From positions 4,464,001 to 4,528,000 of the forward strand of contig OY970367.1 in NCBI GenBank assembly GCA_963718635.1: a stretch of DNA of 64,000 bases, read 5' to 3'. Origin of the DNA: JAIOQJ01 sp963718635 (lineage in GTDB: Bacteria > Planctomycetota > Planctomycetia > Gemmatales > Gemmataceae). The stretch's first letter is position 1, and every line of letters begins with the position of its first letter. Both the position numbers and the translations under genes were made by a program. The notes under the pieces were generated by a model. It saw only the letters and a list, made by a program, of their open reading frames with translations. It ran no database searches and was not told the origin of the DNA. Shown here piece after piece: positions 1 through 8,135 of the stretch.

Positions 1-2453
1 ACGACTCGATAGCCATGTTGTTCAAGAACAAACCGGCCAAGGGAGCGGATAGCCGGCTCATCGTCCACCAACAAGATGAGTTCCGTCGGCGCTACGGCAG
101 GGGGTGCGGGCGTCGCCTTTTGATCCTTCAACAAGCTTCCTTCGGCCGGCTTTGTTGAGCGCGGCAAATAGAGTTCCATGCGCGTTCCTTCACCAACTTT
201 GCTGTGGCAAGTCGCCCAACCATCGTGCGCCTTTAGAATGCCGTACACCATGGCCAGCCCGAGTCCCGTGCCATGGCCGAGCGGCTTGGTGGTGAAAAAG
301 GGCTCGAACACCCGTGCGAGCACGTCGGGCGTCATCCCCGCCCCGGTGTCGGAAATCGTCAACCGAACAAAGTCGCCAAAACGGCCAACTTGTTCTTTTT
401 TAACATCCGCATCGCTCACATGGTAATTGCACGATTTCAAGATCAATCGACCGCCGTCCGGCATGGCGTCCCGGGCATTCAAGCAGAGATTCGTCAAAAC
501 CTGCGCGATTTGATCGGGATCGGCCACGATCGGCCATCCGTTGGAATCGATGGAGTCTTCAATGAGAATGCGCGGGTCGATCGTTGGTCGCAGAAGCGCC
601 AGCACATCAGTGACAATGCGGCTCAAATCGATTGAATGCAGATGCAGCGTCGTCCAACGCGCATAGCCCAGCAGCCGGCTCGTTAAATCGGCCGCCCGAT
701 GTGCGGCTTGATCGACGGCCACTAGAGTTTGGCGTTCCGGATCGTCCGCCTTGCGTTTCTCCAACAACATGGCGACATTGCCGATGACCGCGGTCAAGAT
801 ATTATTGAAATCGTGGGCGATGCCGCCTGCCAGTTGGCCCACGGCCTCCATCTTCTGCGCTTGCCGCAACTGGGCTTCGAGCGCAATGCGATCGCTTACA
901 TCGCGAAAGTTGACGATGAACCCCGCAATGGCCGCATCGCCCGAATGATTGGTGACAATCACTTCAAGGGTACGATAGGATCCCTCGCACGTTTTAACTC
1001 GTAATTGCGATGCGAAAGTGCCGCCAGGAATTGTCAGCGGTTCTGCCGCCTCGCGGGAGAAAGTGGTCAAATCGTTGGCATCGATGAGTTGGCGGGCGTC
1101 AATGCCCGACATTTCCGCGACTGTGTAGCCGAGCAATCGGCTGGCCGACGGACTGATGTACCGAATCCGGCTGTCGTCTCCGATCATGGCGATGCCATCG
1201 CTGCTCTTTTCGACCAACGCGCGAAACAGCTCTTCACTCTGGCGCAGGGCTTCCTCGGCCTGGCGTCGATCGGTCACCTCGCGTGAAATCGCCAGAATCT
1301 CCTTTACTTCATCGGTGTCTGGATCGAATATCGGCTGCGCGTGTGTTTCGAACCAAACGTAATAGTTGTCGTGCCTTCGCACGCGGTAAGAGACGGTCTG
1401 CGGCCGTTTAGTGATCTTCATCTGCGTTTGCTGTTCGTATACTCGATCGCGGTCGGCCGGGTGAATGATTTCATAGGAGGTTTTTCCAATCAGTTCGTGC
1501 GGTGTGTAACCGAGCAAGCGGGAGCATGCCGGGGTTACATCGAAAAAGACGCCGGTGTCGGCATCGTGTCGAGAGATTAAATCGGTCGCGTTGTCGGCGA
1601 GCAGACGATAACGCCGTTCGCTCTCGCGAAGATGGCGCTCCGCATCCGCCCGCGCTTGCTCGGCTTTCTTTCGTTCGGTGATATCCTGGGCAGCTCCGAT
1701 CAGTTGAACCACTTTGCCGGCCGCATCACGTTGGAAAATCGTATCCCGGCTTAGAAACCAGCGATATTCGCCGGTCGAAGCGAGCATGCGATATTCCGTT
1801 TCCAAAACGGCGCCGTCTTTTGCGTCATTCCAACGAGCGAAGAGCTCATAAATTCGCGGTAGGTCATCCGGGTGAAGCAAGCGTGGCAGGACATCCGGCC
1901 CCATCGCCTGGATTTCCGCAGCCGTATGACCAAGCAGTTCGGCCACATTGCGATTGGCGTAAACGTTCCGATTTTCTTTCAGATCGTGAACGTAGATCGC
2001 TTCCGGGGCGGCACGCATGACCGCTTCGATGAACTTCTCATGTTCGCCGGGCGGCACGCTTGGGCCTTCCGGCGCTCGAAGCGGATCGATCAGGACGATC
2101 AACCCCACAGCATCTGATTTTTCGTCTTGAAATTTCGACAGCCGGACGGCGACTGAAATGCGCTCTCCGGACTTGTTCATCAACTTCCAGAAAAGTTTTG
2201 GTCCGCTGTCATTTGCACTTCCGATGGCAGCGTTGCATTCGGCTTGGATCGCGTCGATCGATTCCGGCGCCCAGAAACAAAAAGGCGAGACTTGATCAAG
2301 AAGTTCGTCACTGGTCCAGCCTAAAAGATCGGTAAAAGCGGCGTTCGCAGTGAGCAACCGGCCGCGCGCATCGGTGGCGTACAGAGCACCTGGCATGCGG
2401 TGGAGCAGGGTCTGGGATAAACGTGCGTCAGAACCGTCAGGAGGGGAGTCCAT
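1..2453 (-). CDS. Hybrid sensor histidine kinase with four PAS domains, 3' end beyond window
   Basis: Signal-sensing histidine kinase read from an ATG at 2453 to the left edge (about 817 codons, C-terminus missing). No membrane segment or signal peptide is visible, so it is probably cytoplasmic. Order: four PAS modules at about residues 20-110, 135-255, 275-390 and 400-515; a HisKA domain with H-box AHDFNN near 544; an HATPase domain with N-box NLCLNARDAM near 654 and G2 box GLGLAMVYG near 733; then the start of a receiver domain (ILLVDDEP near 794). The repeated PAS domains suggest cytosolic redox or ligand sensing. The ligand and the output partner cannot be told from here. Confidence 0.95.
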   Translation of the reverse strand, partial: MDSPPDGSDARLSQTLLHRMPGALYATDARGRLLTANAAFTDLLGWTSDELLDQVSPFCFWAPESIDAIQAECNAAIGSANDSGPKLFWKLMNKSGERISVAVRLSKFQDEKSDAVGLIVLIDPLRAPEGPSVPPGEHEKFIEAVMRAAPEAIYVHDLKENRNVYANRNVAELLGHTAAEIQAMGPDVLPRLLHPDDLPRIYELFARWNDAKDGAVLETEYRMLASTGEYRWFLSRDTIFQRDAAGKVVQLIGAAQDITERKKAEQARADAERHLRESERRYRLLADNATDLISRHDADTGVFFDVTPACSRLLGYTPHELIGKTSYEIIHPADRDRVYEQQTQMKITKRPQTVSYRVRRHDNYYVWFETHAQPIFDPDTDEVKEILAISREVTDRRQAEEALRQSEELFRALVEKSSDGIAMIGDDSRIRYISPSASRLLGYTVAEMSGIDARQLIDANDLTTFSREAAEPLTIPGGTFASQLRVKTCEGSYRTLEVIVTNHSGDAAIAGFIVNFRDVSDRIALEAQLRQAQKMEAVGQLAGGIAHDFNNILTAVIGNVAMLLEKRKADDPERQTLVAVDQAAHRAADLTSRLLGYARWTTLHLHSIDLSRIVTDVLALLRPTIDPRILIEDSIDSNGWPIVADPDQIAQVLTNLCLNARDAMPDGGRLILKSCNYHVSDADVKKEQVGRFGDFVRLTISDTGAGMTPDVLARVFEPFFTTKPLGHGTGLGLAMVYGILKAHDGWATCHSKVGEGTRMELYLPRSTKPAEGSLLKDQKATPAPPAVAPTELILLVDDEPAIRSLGRFVLEQHGYRV

Positions 2454-2591
2454 TACGGCTGAGCTTCTTTTGATCGACTAACGGGAATTCAGGCATCAAA
2501 GTAGACTTTGCCTATCATCGCGGGATTTCGGGGAAATACAATAAGAATTCGGAGAGTGAAGCGAAATTGGGCGGCCCAACTCTTTCTGGCA

Positions 2592-2669
2592 ATTCTGCCG
2601 AGCGGCGCGGCGTAAGCCCGCCGTGGTTCCGAACCCACGGTGGACTTACGCCGCGCCGCTCGGCAGAAT
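2592..2669. repeat. Long hairpin repeat between divergent genes
   Basis: A 35-base arm (2592-2626) is followed by an 8-base loop and an inverted copy (2635-2669) with two mismatches. The arm contains TCTGCCGAGCGGCGCGGCG. It lies in the 367-base gap between the histidine kinase and the gene at 2821. Nothing else recognisable was seen in that gap (2454-2820). It could act as a bidirectional transcription stop or be a REP-like element. Confidence 0.75.
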
Positions 2670-2820
2670 CCGTTGCGCGCACCCGGGAGATTCGTAGTTT
2701 TGACGAGCCGAGAGCATGACGTGAGCGACCGGAGAAAACATTTAACGCAGAGTAAAGCTTTCTCCAGTCGCTTACGCTCTTGGCTCGCCAAAGCGAAAAA
2801 CCGAACTCGGAATTCAAACG

Positions 2821-3222
2821 ATGGGCCACCCGCAAATTGTCGTTTATGAAGGCGATGGCTGGCTGGCGGCACAAGTCACGCCGCTCGCCCGCGAACACGA
2901 TTGGGTCGTGCGCGAATCACGTCATGCCCACGCGTGCCTTACGTTTCTAACAGACGCCCGGACCGCCGTGCTGTTGCTGAAGCTCAATCGCGATTTGCAC
3001 GATGAGCTGTCATTGCTTGCAACCGTTTATGAGCGAGTTCCTGACTGCCCTGTTATCGTGATGAGCGATGCCAAGATGGAGGGGAACGCCGAGCGAACTG
3101 CATTAGCTGGCTTGGCTTACGACCTAGGGGCGCGTTACGTTCTCTTCCCACCGTTGATGCGGCCGATCATCGAAGATCTGGTTGTCGGCTTTATGGAAAC
3201 ATCGATTAAACGATATGCGTGA
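2821..3222 (+). CDS. Pseudo-receiver-like protein
   Basis: A 133-residue protein with the alternating pattern of a CheY-like fold: IVVYEGDGW at the N-terminus, AVLLLKLN near residue 50, PVIVMSD near 78 and GARYVLFPP near 102. The phospho-acceptor Asp expected at the end of strand 3 is absent (KLN sits there) and the conserved Lys is not evident, so if it is a receiver it is a non-phosphorylated one. Its stop overlaps the ATG of the ferredoxin gene by 8 bases, which implies translational coupling and perhaps a shared redox-signalling role. The fold assignment is inference from the pattern only. Confidence 0.65.
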   Translation: MGHPQIVVYEGDGWLAAQVTPLAREHDWVVRESRHAHACLTFLTDARTAVLLLKLNRDLHDELSLLATVYERVPDCPVIVMSDAKMEGNAERTALAGLAYDLGARYVLFPPLMRPIIEDLVVGFMETSIKRYA

Positions 3223-3412
3223 ACTTCCCGTCTTGAACGCGACGCGTTGCAATGGCTGCGGCGACTGCGTCGCCATCTGCCCCACCGATTGCCTGAGCAT
3301 GAAGGGAAGCATACCCTGGATGCCTCGGCCGGGCGCTTGCATATCGTGCACGGCGTGCGTCGTCATCTGCCCTACCGATGCCTTACGGATGGCGCCCGAG
3401 GCATCGGCGTGA
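3215..3412 (+). CDS. 2[4Fe-4S] ferredoxin
   Basis: A 65-residue electron carrier with two complete bacterial ferredoxin motifs: CNGCGDCVAICP near residues 11-22 and CISCTACVVICP near 42-53. These eight cysteines would bind two [4Fe-4S] clusters. The start at 3215 is chosen because it lies just inside the end of the preceding gene (8-base overlap) and gives a normal ferredoxin N-terminus; an in-frame start at 3182 would add residues inside the upstream gene. It has no export signal and should be cytoplasmic. Its redox partner is not evident. Confidence 0.9.
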   Translation: MRELPVLNATRCNGCGDCVAICPTDCLSMKGSIPWMPRPGACISCTACVVICPTDALRMAPEASA

Positions 3413-3423
3413 GGATGATCGTT

Positions 3424-3870
3424 TCAAAAGCCGCGTTCGAAGAAGCGGTAGGCCGTTTCCTTCAAACCGAGGCGGCGATAAGTCTCTTGCGCCGATTCGT
3501 TTTCCTGTTCGACATACAAGCGAAGGCCGACTACGTTGCTTGCTTCGCGCGCCAAGCGTTCGACCTCGCGGAACAGTTCACGAAAGACCCCCTGCCGCCG
3601 AGCACTCTCGCGGACGTAAACGCTTTGGATCCACCAGAAATGTCCGTTGCGCCAATCGCTCCATTCGGCGGTGATCATCAATTGGCCGAGAATTTCGTCA
3701 TCGCTTTCGGCAAGCAGATAAAATCCTTTAGCTTCGTCGGCCAGCGCCGCTGCCACTCCCGGGTTAAGCAGAGCGTCATCGAGTCGTTTGCGCTCCGTTT
3801 CCCAGGCCATCAGGCGATTGAATTCCACAATCACAGTTTGGTCGGCAATCGAGGCTCGGCGTACGTTCAT
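3424..3870 (-). CDS. GNAT family N-acetyltransferase
   Basis: A 148-residue acetyl-CoA-dependent N-acetyltransferase fold. The central acetyl-CoA region reads VYVRESARRQGVFRELF (about 87-103), followed by LRLYVEQENESAQETYRRLG (about 118-137), where the Asn and the YRRLGF-like end match GNAT motifs A and B. The length is normal for the family. It converges on the ferredoxin gene and is divergent from apt, with 58 bases between the two starts. The substrate cannot be predicted. Confidence 0.9.
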   Translation of the reverse strand: MNVRRASIADQTVIVEFNRLMAWETERKRLDDALLNPGVAAALADEAKGFYLLAESDDEILGQLMITAEWSDWRNGHFWWIQSVYVRESARRQGVFRELFREVERLAREASNVVGLRLYVEQENESAQETYRRLGLKETAYRFFERGF

Positions 3871-3928
3871 CGTGCAGCGCAGTTGCGCCTCCTATACCCG
3901 ATCGGACGATACCCGCTACTTTATGTAA

Positions 3929-4441
3929 ATGGACCTGCGACGCTTCATCCGCGACATCCCCGATTTCCCAAAAGAGGGGATTCTCTTCAAAGACATTACG
4001 CCGCTGTTGGCGGCCCCGGAAGCGTTCGCCTATGCCATTGCCCAACTGGCTGACCATTATCGCGGCTTGTCGATAGATGCCATCGCCGCGGCCGAGGCAC
4101 GCGGCTTCCTGGTAGCGGCGCCGCTTGCGCTGGAGCTGAAGAAGCCACTGGTGCCCTTGCGCAAGCCGGGCAAGTTGCCTTACCGGACCTACAGCCTAAA
4201 GTACGAACTCGAATACGGTACGGCGGAACTGCACATGCACGTCGATGGCCTGAGCCCCGGCCAACGCGTTCTACTCGTTGATGACTTGTTGGCGACAGGC
4301 GGAACGGTAAAGGCCGGCAGTGCCTTGGTGGAACAAGCGGGCGGCATTGTCGCCGGCTGCGGTTTTCTCGTTGAACTCGACTTCCTGAACGGCCGCGATA
4401 AACTTCGCCCTCACGATGTCTTTTCTTTGATTCGGTATTGA
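3929..4441 (+). CDS. apt: Adenine phosphoribosyltransferase
   Basis: Converts adenine and PRPP to AMP in purine salvage. The 170-residue length is typical. The N-terminus has the classic family sequence (IPDFPKEGILFKDITPLL) and the PRPP-binding loop is VLLVDDLLATGGT at about 112-124. Its TGA shares one base with the ATG of hisI (TGATG), so the two are probably translated together. Purine salvage and the AMP-releasing histidine pathway both handle PRPP and adenine nucleotides, which may explain the linkage with hisI and hisG. Confidence 0.96.
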   Translation: MDLRRFIRDIPDFPKEGILFKDITPLLAAPEAFAYAIAQLADHYRGLSIDAIAAAEARGFLVAAPLALELKKPLVPLRKPGKLPYRTYSLKYELEYGTAELHMHVDGLSPGQRVLLVDDLLATGGTVKAGSALVEQAGGIVAGCGFLVELDFLNGRDKLRPHDVFSLIRY

Positions 4442-4835
4442 TGAACACGATGCAACCCACGCAGATCGATTTTGCCAAAGCGGGCGGACTTGTGCCCGCC
4501 ATCGCTCAGGATGCCGATACGGGCGAGGTGCTAATGCTCGCCTGGATGAACCGCGAAGCTTATGAAGAGACACTGCGCACCCAACGCGCCTGCTACTTCA
4601 GCCGAAGCCGCAACCGTCTTTGGCGCAAGGTGAAGAATCGGGCAACGTTCAGGAAGTGCGCGATATCTACATTGACTGCGATGCGGACACGATCTTGCTC
4701 AAAGTGAAGCAGGTCGGCGGCGCCGCCTGCCATGAGGGTTACTCATCCTGCTTCTTCCGCCAAGTCGAGGGCGAGAGTCTAACAGTGGTAGGCGAACGGG
4801 TATTTGACCCGGCGGTTGTCTATGCCGGGAAATGA
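4441..4835 (+). CDS. hisI: Phosphoribosyl-AMP cyclohydrolase, split by a frameshift
   Basis: Third step of histidine synthesis: opens the purine ring of phosphoribosyl-AMP. The N-terminal part (DTGEVLMLAWMNREAYEETL, then ACYFSRSRNRLWRK) is in one frame. The rest (GEESGNVQEVRDIYIDCDAD, then the metal-site region GGAACHEGYSSCFFR) continues in another frame from about 4628. Adding one G to the GG at 4629-4630 restores WRKGEESGNVQEV exactly as in the family, so this is a one-base loss. About 131 residues when joined. The start overlaps the apt stop. Confidence 0.9.
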
Positions 4836-4848
4836 GAGTTTAGCCAGC

Positions 4849-4940
4849 CCGTAGGGTGGGTGTAGGCTTTGCGAAACCCACCTGATTAGACGCGTCTCAC
4901 AAGAAGGGTGGGTTCCGCAAAGTCTTCACCCATCCTACGG
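4849..4940. repeat. Imperfect 34-base inverted repeat between hisI and hisG
   Basis: Arms at 4849-4882 and 4907-4940 pair over about 30 of 34 positions around a 24-base spacer. The arm includes GTAGGGTGGGTGTAGGCTTT. It fills most of the gap between hisI and hisG and resembles a mobile palindromic repeat, not a regulatory leader. A transcript would form a strong hairpin that could reduce read-through into hisG. Confidence 0.7.
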
Positions 4941-4966
4941 TGCACTTGCCTAAAAATATGGATCGT

Positions 4967-5861
4967 ATGACCAATAACATGTTAAGACTCGGCCTTCCCT
5001 CCGGCAGTTTGCAAGATGCCACTGCGGATTTGTTCCGTAAAGCGGGCTTTGAAATCACGTTTGTGAGCCGAAGCTATTATCCTTCCATCGACGACAAAGA
5101 CATTCAATGCACCTTAATTCGCGCAAGAAATGCCGCGCTATGTCGAGAACGGTACGCTCGATTGCGGGCTGACCGGTCTCGATTGGATCATGGAAAATGA
5201 TGCCAAGATCGTCGAGCTTACCGAACTGGTTTACAGCAAGGTGAGCCGTCGCCCCGTGATGTGGGTGCTGGCGGTGCCGATTGACTCTCCCATTCAAACC
5301 CCGCAAGATTTGAAAGGAAAGACGATCGCAACTGAGTTAGTGCAGTTCACCCGACGCTGGCTGGCTTCGCATGGAGTTGAAGCAAAGGTCGAGTTCAGTT
5401 CGGGCGCCACCGAGGCCAAGCCTCCTCGCTTGGCCGACGCCATTGTCGAGGTGACGGAGACAGGCAGTTCGCTGCGCGCGAACAATCTGCACATTGTCGG
5501 TGAGCCGTTGCTCGTCAGCACTCCCCGCTTTATCACGAATAAGGCCGCTCATAACGACGTTTGGAAACGTCGTAAGATGGACGACCTGATTCTAATGCTC
5601 CGCGGCGCGATGGCGGCCGAGGGGAAAGTCGGGTTGAAGTTGAACGTGCGATTGTGCGATAAAGAGCGCGTGTTGAAAGTGTTAAAAGAACACCCGAAAA
5701 CATCGCTGAACAGCCCGACCATTTCGCCGTTGACCGATCCCGAATGGGTGGCCCTCGAAACGATCATCGATGAAGACATTGTCCGCAACATCATGCCGCA
5801 ACTCTATCAAGCAGGCGCTCGCGGCATCTTTGAATATGCAATCAATAAAATTATTGAATAA
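4967..5861 (+). CDS. hisG: ATP phosphoribosyltransferase (long form), split by a frameshift
   Basis: First, committed step of histidine synthesis: joins ATP and PRPP. Residues LRLGLPSGSLQDATADLF open the catalytic domain; after a break near 5120-5125 the second frame gives MPRYVENGTLDCGLTGLDWI and continues through ETGSSLRANN to the end. The C-terminal third (KVGLKLNVRLCDKERVLKVL onward) is the PII-like regulatory domain of the long HisG, normally the site of histidine inhibition. The join expected is IRAQEMPRYV; observed bases fit the loss of one CG from a CGCGCG run, or one extra base. Starts at 4958, 4967 and 4979 are all possible. Confidence 0.93.
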
Positions 5862-5879
5862 GAGTGGAGTAGGAATCTT

Positions 5880-5981
5880 CGACGAAAACATTTGGGACAT
5901 AAAAATAAGAATGGGATTTTTACATGCGACTTAATCACAAAAGCTCTTTGTCTTATTTTTTTGTCCCATATTTTTTTGTCG
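5880..5981. repeat. A/T-rich inverted repeat of a dispersed family
   Basis: Arms at 5880-5910 and 5951-5981 are inverted copies of a sequence read as CGACAAAAA, then a TTTGGGACA core, then an A-rich AATAAGA end. Single copies of the same element recur at 41008-41040 and 42588-42620, each just beside a gene end. This copy follows the hisG stop and precedes the gene at 6004, so a terminator-like role is possible. Confidence 0.7.
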
Positions 5982-6003
5982 AAATGTATGTTTACTGAAG
6001 CAC

Positions 6004-6663
6004 ATGTTGAACGTAGACAATATGGACAAGGAACTACTATCTCTGGATGATGAGCCGCCGTTGGCGCCGACGCTCGCGAAGCCGCCTCGCTTTCGTGCGG
6101 GCCCCGTCGCCTTAAGCTTATTGTGCACTGTCGTATTGATGGCGGCCGTTTACTTTGCTTTTCGTTACGGCAACGGCGACGTTCCGAACGGCGTATGGCA
6201 AACTTACGAGCCGCCTCATGGTCATTGCAGTGTATTGATGCCGGGCGAGCCTGCTCAAGAAGACATGCCGCCCGGCGGCTTTGCCACAACCGGTGGGCAG
6301 CGATTCGGCCTCAATCGCTGGTTCGAGCGCGTGCATGTCTCGTTTGGATGGTACGATCTCGATGCGGAGCGGTTGCAAGGAGTCCAGTTCGATCAGATCG
6401 CGCTTCCCTTACGCGACCAGGAATTGAAACGGCTAAACGCAAAACTGGTGACGAGCAGCACGGTCAACTTTGTCGTAGGCAAGCGTAAGTTTGATGCAAT
6501 GCGGTTTCAAATCGACGGAGATGGCATAAAAACCATCACACAGCTTTACCTGGAAGTGAAACCCGAACGGAGCCGGATATTCGTAGCGAGCGTCAGCGGG
6601 CGGAAGATCGTTCCGGACGCGCCCTGGATGCAAAAATTCTTCAATTCACTCGTGCCTGAATAA
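6004..6663 (+). CDS. Membrane-anchored protein of unknown function
   Basis: I do not recognise the family. The 219-residue protein has a short cytoplasmic N-terminus (about 35 residues), one hydrophobic segment (GPVALSLLCTVVLMAAVYFA, about 36-55) and a roughly 160-residue domain that would lie outside the membrane. The domain begins with GVWQTYEPPHGHCSVLMPGE, a pattern seen in planctomycete exported proteins of unknown function. It stands alone between hisG and the DUF1552 gene. A second in-frame ATG lies at 6022. Confidence 0.75.
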   Translation: MLNVDNMDKELLSLDDEPPLAPTLAKPPRFRAGPVALSLLCTVVLMAAVYFAFRYGNGDVPNGVWQTYEPPHGHCSVLMPGEPAQEDMPPGGFATTGGQRFGLNRWFERVHVSFGWYDLDAERLQGVQFDQIALPLRDQELKRLNAKLVTSSTVNFVVGKRKFDAMRFQIDGDGIKTITQLYLEVKPERSRIFVASVSGRKIVPDAPWMQKFFNSLVPE

Positions 6664-6747
6664 GGCGCCTGCAAAGGTGTCTACGAGCCCAAAAGCGCCA
6701 GCGGAGAGAGCTTATAAGCCTGAAGAGCCAGCGAGGCAATCTACGCG

Positions 6748-6800
6748 CCTGAAGCGCGAGCGAAGACGAATCCGCGCTGTAATTCTTCGCTGCGCTTCAG
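6748..6800. repeat. REP-like palindrome, family A
   Basis: Arms CCTGAAGCGCGAGCGAAGA (6748-6766) and an inverted copy (6783-6800, one base shorter). Degenerate copies of the arm precede it from about 6680. The same family forms a perfect hairpin at 20130-20185 and a tandem array at 37838-37990. It lies in the gap upstream of the DUF1552 gene, which holds nothing else recognisable. Confidence 0.75.
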
Positions 6801-6829
6801 GCTCGTGGTCTCCGTTTCGGAAAGGAAGC

Positions 6830-8093
6830 CATGAAAAATCGCATCTCCCGGCGTCGATTCCTTCGAAGCAGCGGCGTCGCCCTGGCGCATCCCCTTGCTC
6901 GATTCGATGGTGCCTCTCCAGGGCGTTGAGAAAAAAGCAACGCCACAACGCCTGGTCGCTGTTTGCACCGGCCTGGGCATCCATGCTCCATTGCTATTTC
7001 CTGAAAAAACAGGCAAGGACTACGCCCTAACTCCTTACTTAAAGACGCTTGAAGATCTGCGTAATTCATTTACGCTATTCTCGGGTCTTTCGCATCCGCT
7101 GGTGGATGGCGGCCATTCGTCGGAAGCTTCGTTCCTCACAGCTGCGCCCATCCCGGCAGTTCTTCGTTTCGCAACAGCGTTTCGCTCGACCAATTTATCG
7201 TGGAACGTCTTCGCCCCGATACGCGTTTTTCGTCTCTCATACTGAGCACCGGCAACCGCAACAGCCTCTCGTGGAACCGCGGAGGCGTCCGCATCCCGCC
7301 GGACGAGCGACCTTCACAACTTTTTGCCCGGCTCTTTCTGCAAGGGGCGCCGGATGAAGTCAGCGATCAAGTTCGCCGTTTGCGCGATGGCCAAAGTGTC
7401 ATGGATACAGTAAGCGCAGATGCGAAAAGGATGCAAAGCGAACTTGGCCAAAACGACCGCGACAAGCTCGAGGAGTACTTCAACTCGGTCCGCGAAGTCG
7501 AACAGCGGCTCTTAAAGAATGAAGCCTGGGTGACAAAGCCGAAACCAAAGGTGACTAGCGCGCCTCCTAAAGACATCGCGAATGGCGCCGACACCATTGG
7601 CCGCACGCGCTTGATGTACGATCTCATCCATTTAGCTTTGGAGACCGACTCGTCGCGCATCATCACGCTGTTCATTGCCGGGCAACCGAGCGTTCCGCCC
7701 ATCCAAGGCGTCACTGCCGATTGGCACAACCTCTCTCATCACGGCAAGGACCCGGAAAAGATTGCCCAACTGCGGCTCATCGAAGGGGAGCACATGAAAG
7801 CCCTGCACGATTTGCTTAATAAACTCAAGCATACACCCGAACAGGGCGACACCCTTCTTGATCGAACCAGCGTTCTTTTCGGCAGCAATCTCGGCAACGC
7901 CAGCAGCCACGACACGAAGAACATGCCGATTCTCCTCGCCGGCGGCGGCTTCAAGCATAAGGGCTACCTCGCCTTCGATGCTGAGAACAACGTCCCTCTT
8001 TGCAATCTCTATGTCTCTCTGTTGCATCGGCTTGGGCTGGAGATAAACAACTTCGGATCGAGCACCGGCTCGCTGCGCGGCCTTGATAGTTAA
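6830..8093 (+). CDS. DUF1552 family secreted protein, split by two frameshifts
   Basis: Planctomycete-type exported protein of unknown function. The N-terminus (ISRRRFLRSSGVALA) is a twin-arginine signal. Three frames must be joined. The first break is at a CCCC run (6891-6894) where one extra C interrupts GVALA...LLDSM. The second is at CCC (7147-7149) where a missing C interrupts LTAAPHPGSSSF. After joining, the chain is about 420 residues and includes LSTGNRNSLSWNRGG and the late motif DRTSVLFGSNLGNASSHD, usual for DUF1552. A good ribosome site (AAGGAAG) precedes the ATG. DUF1552 genes usually neighbour DUF1587/1592 cytochrome-like genes; none is nearby. Confidence 0.88.
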
Positions 8094-8135
8094 AGTTTAA
8101 ATGCTCAAAGTCTTTTCGAGAATTTCTAAATATGC

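Noticed and set aside
2489..2898. Two 127-codon frames on the - strand near the first hairpin
   Set aside because: They run through a palindrome and overlap a better-supported + strand gene; composition is Arg/Ser-rich as in chance frames.
6004..6663. Possible lipoprotein or Tat substrate
   Set aside because: The hydrophobic segment lies after about 35 polar residues with no lipobox or twin Arg, so a simple membrane anchor fits better.
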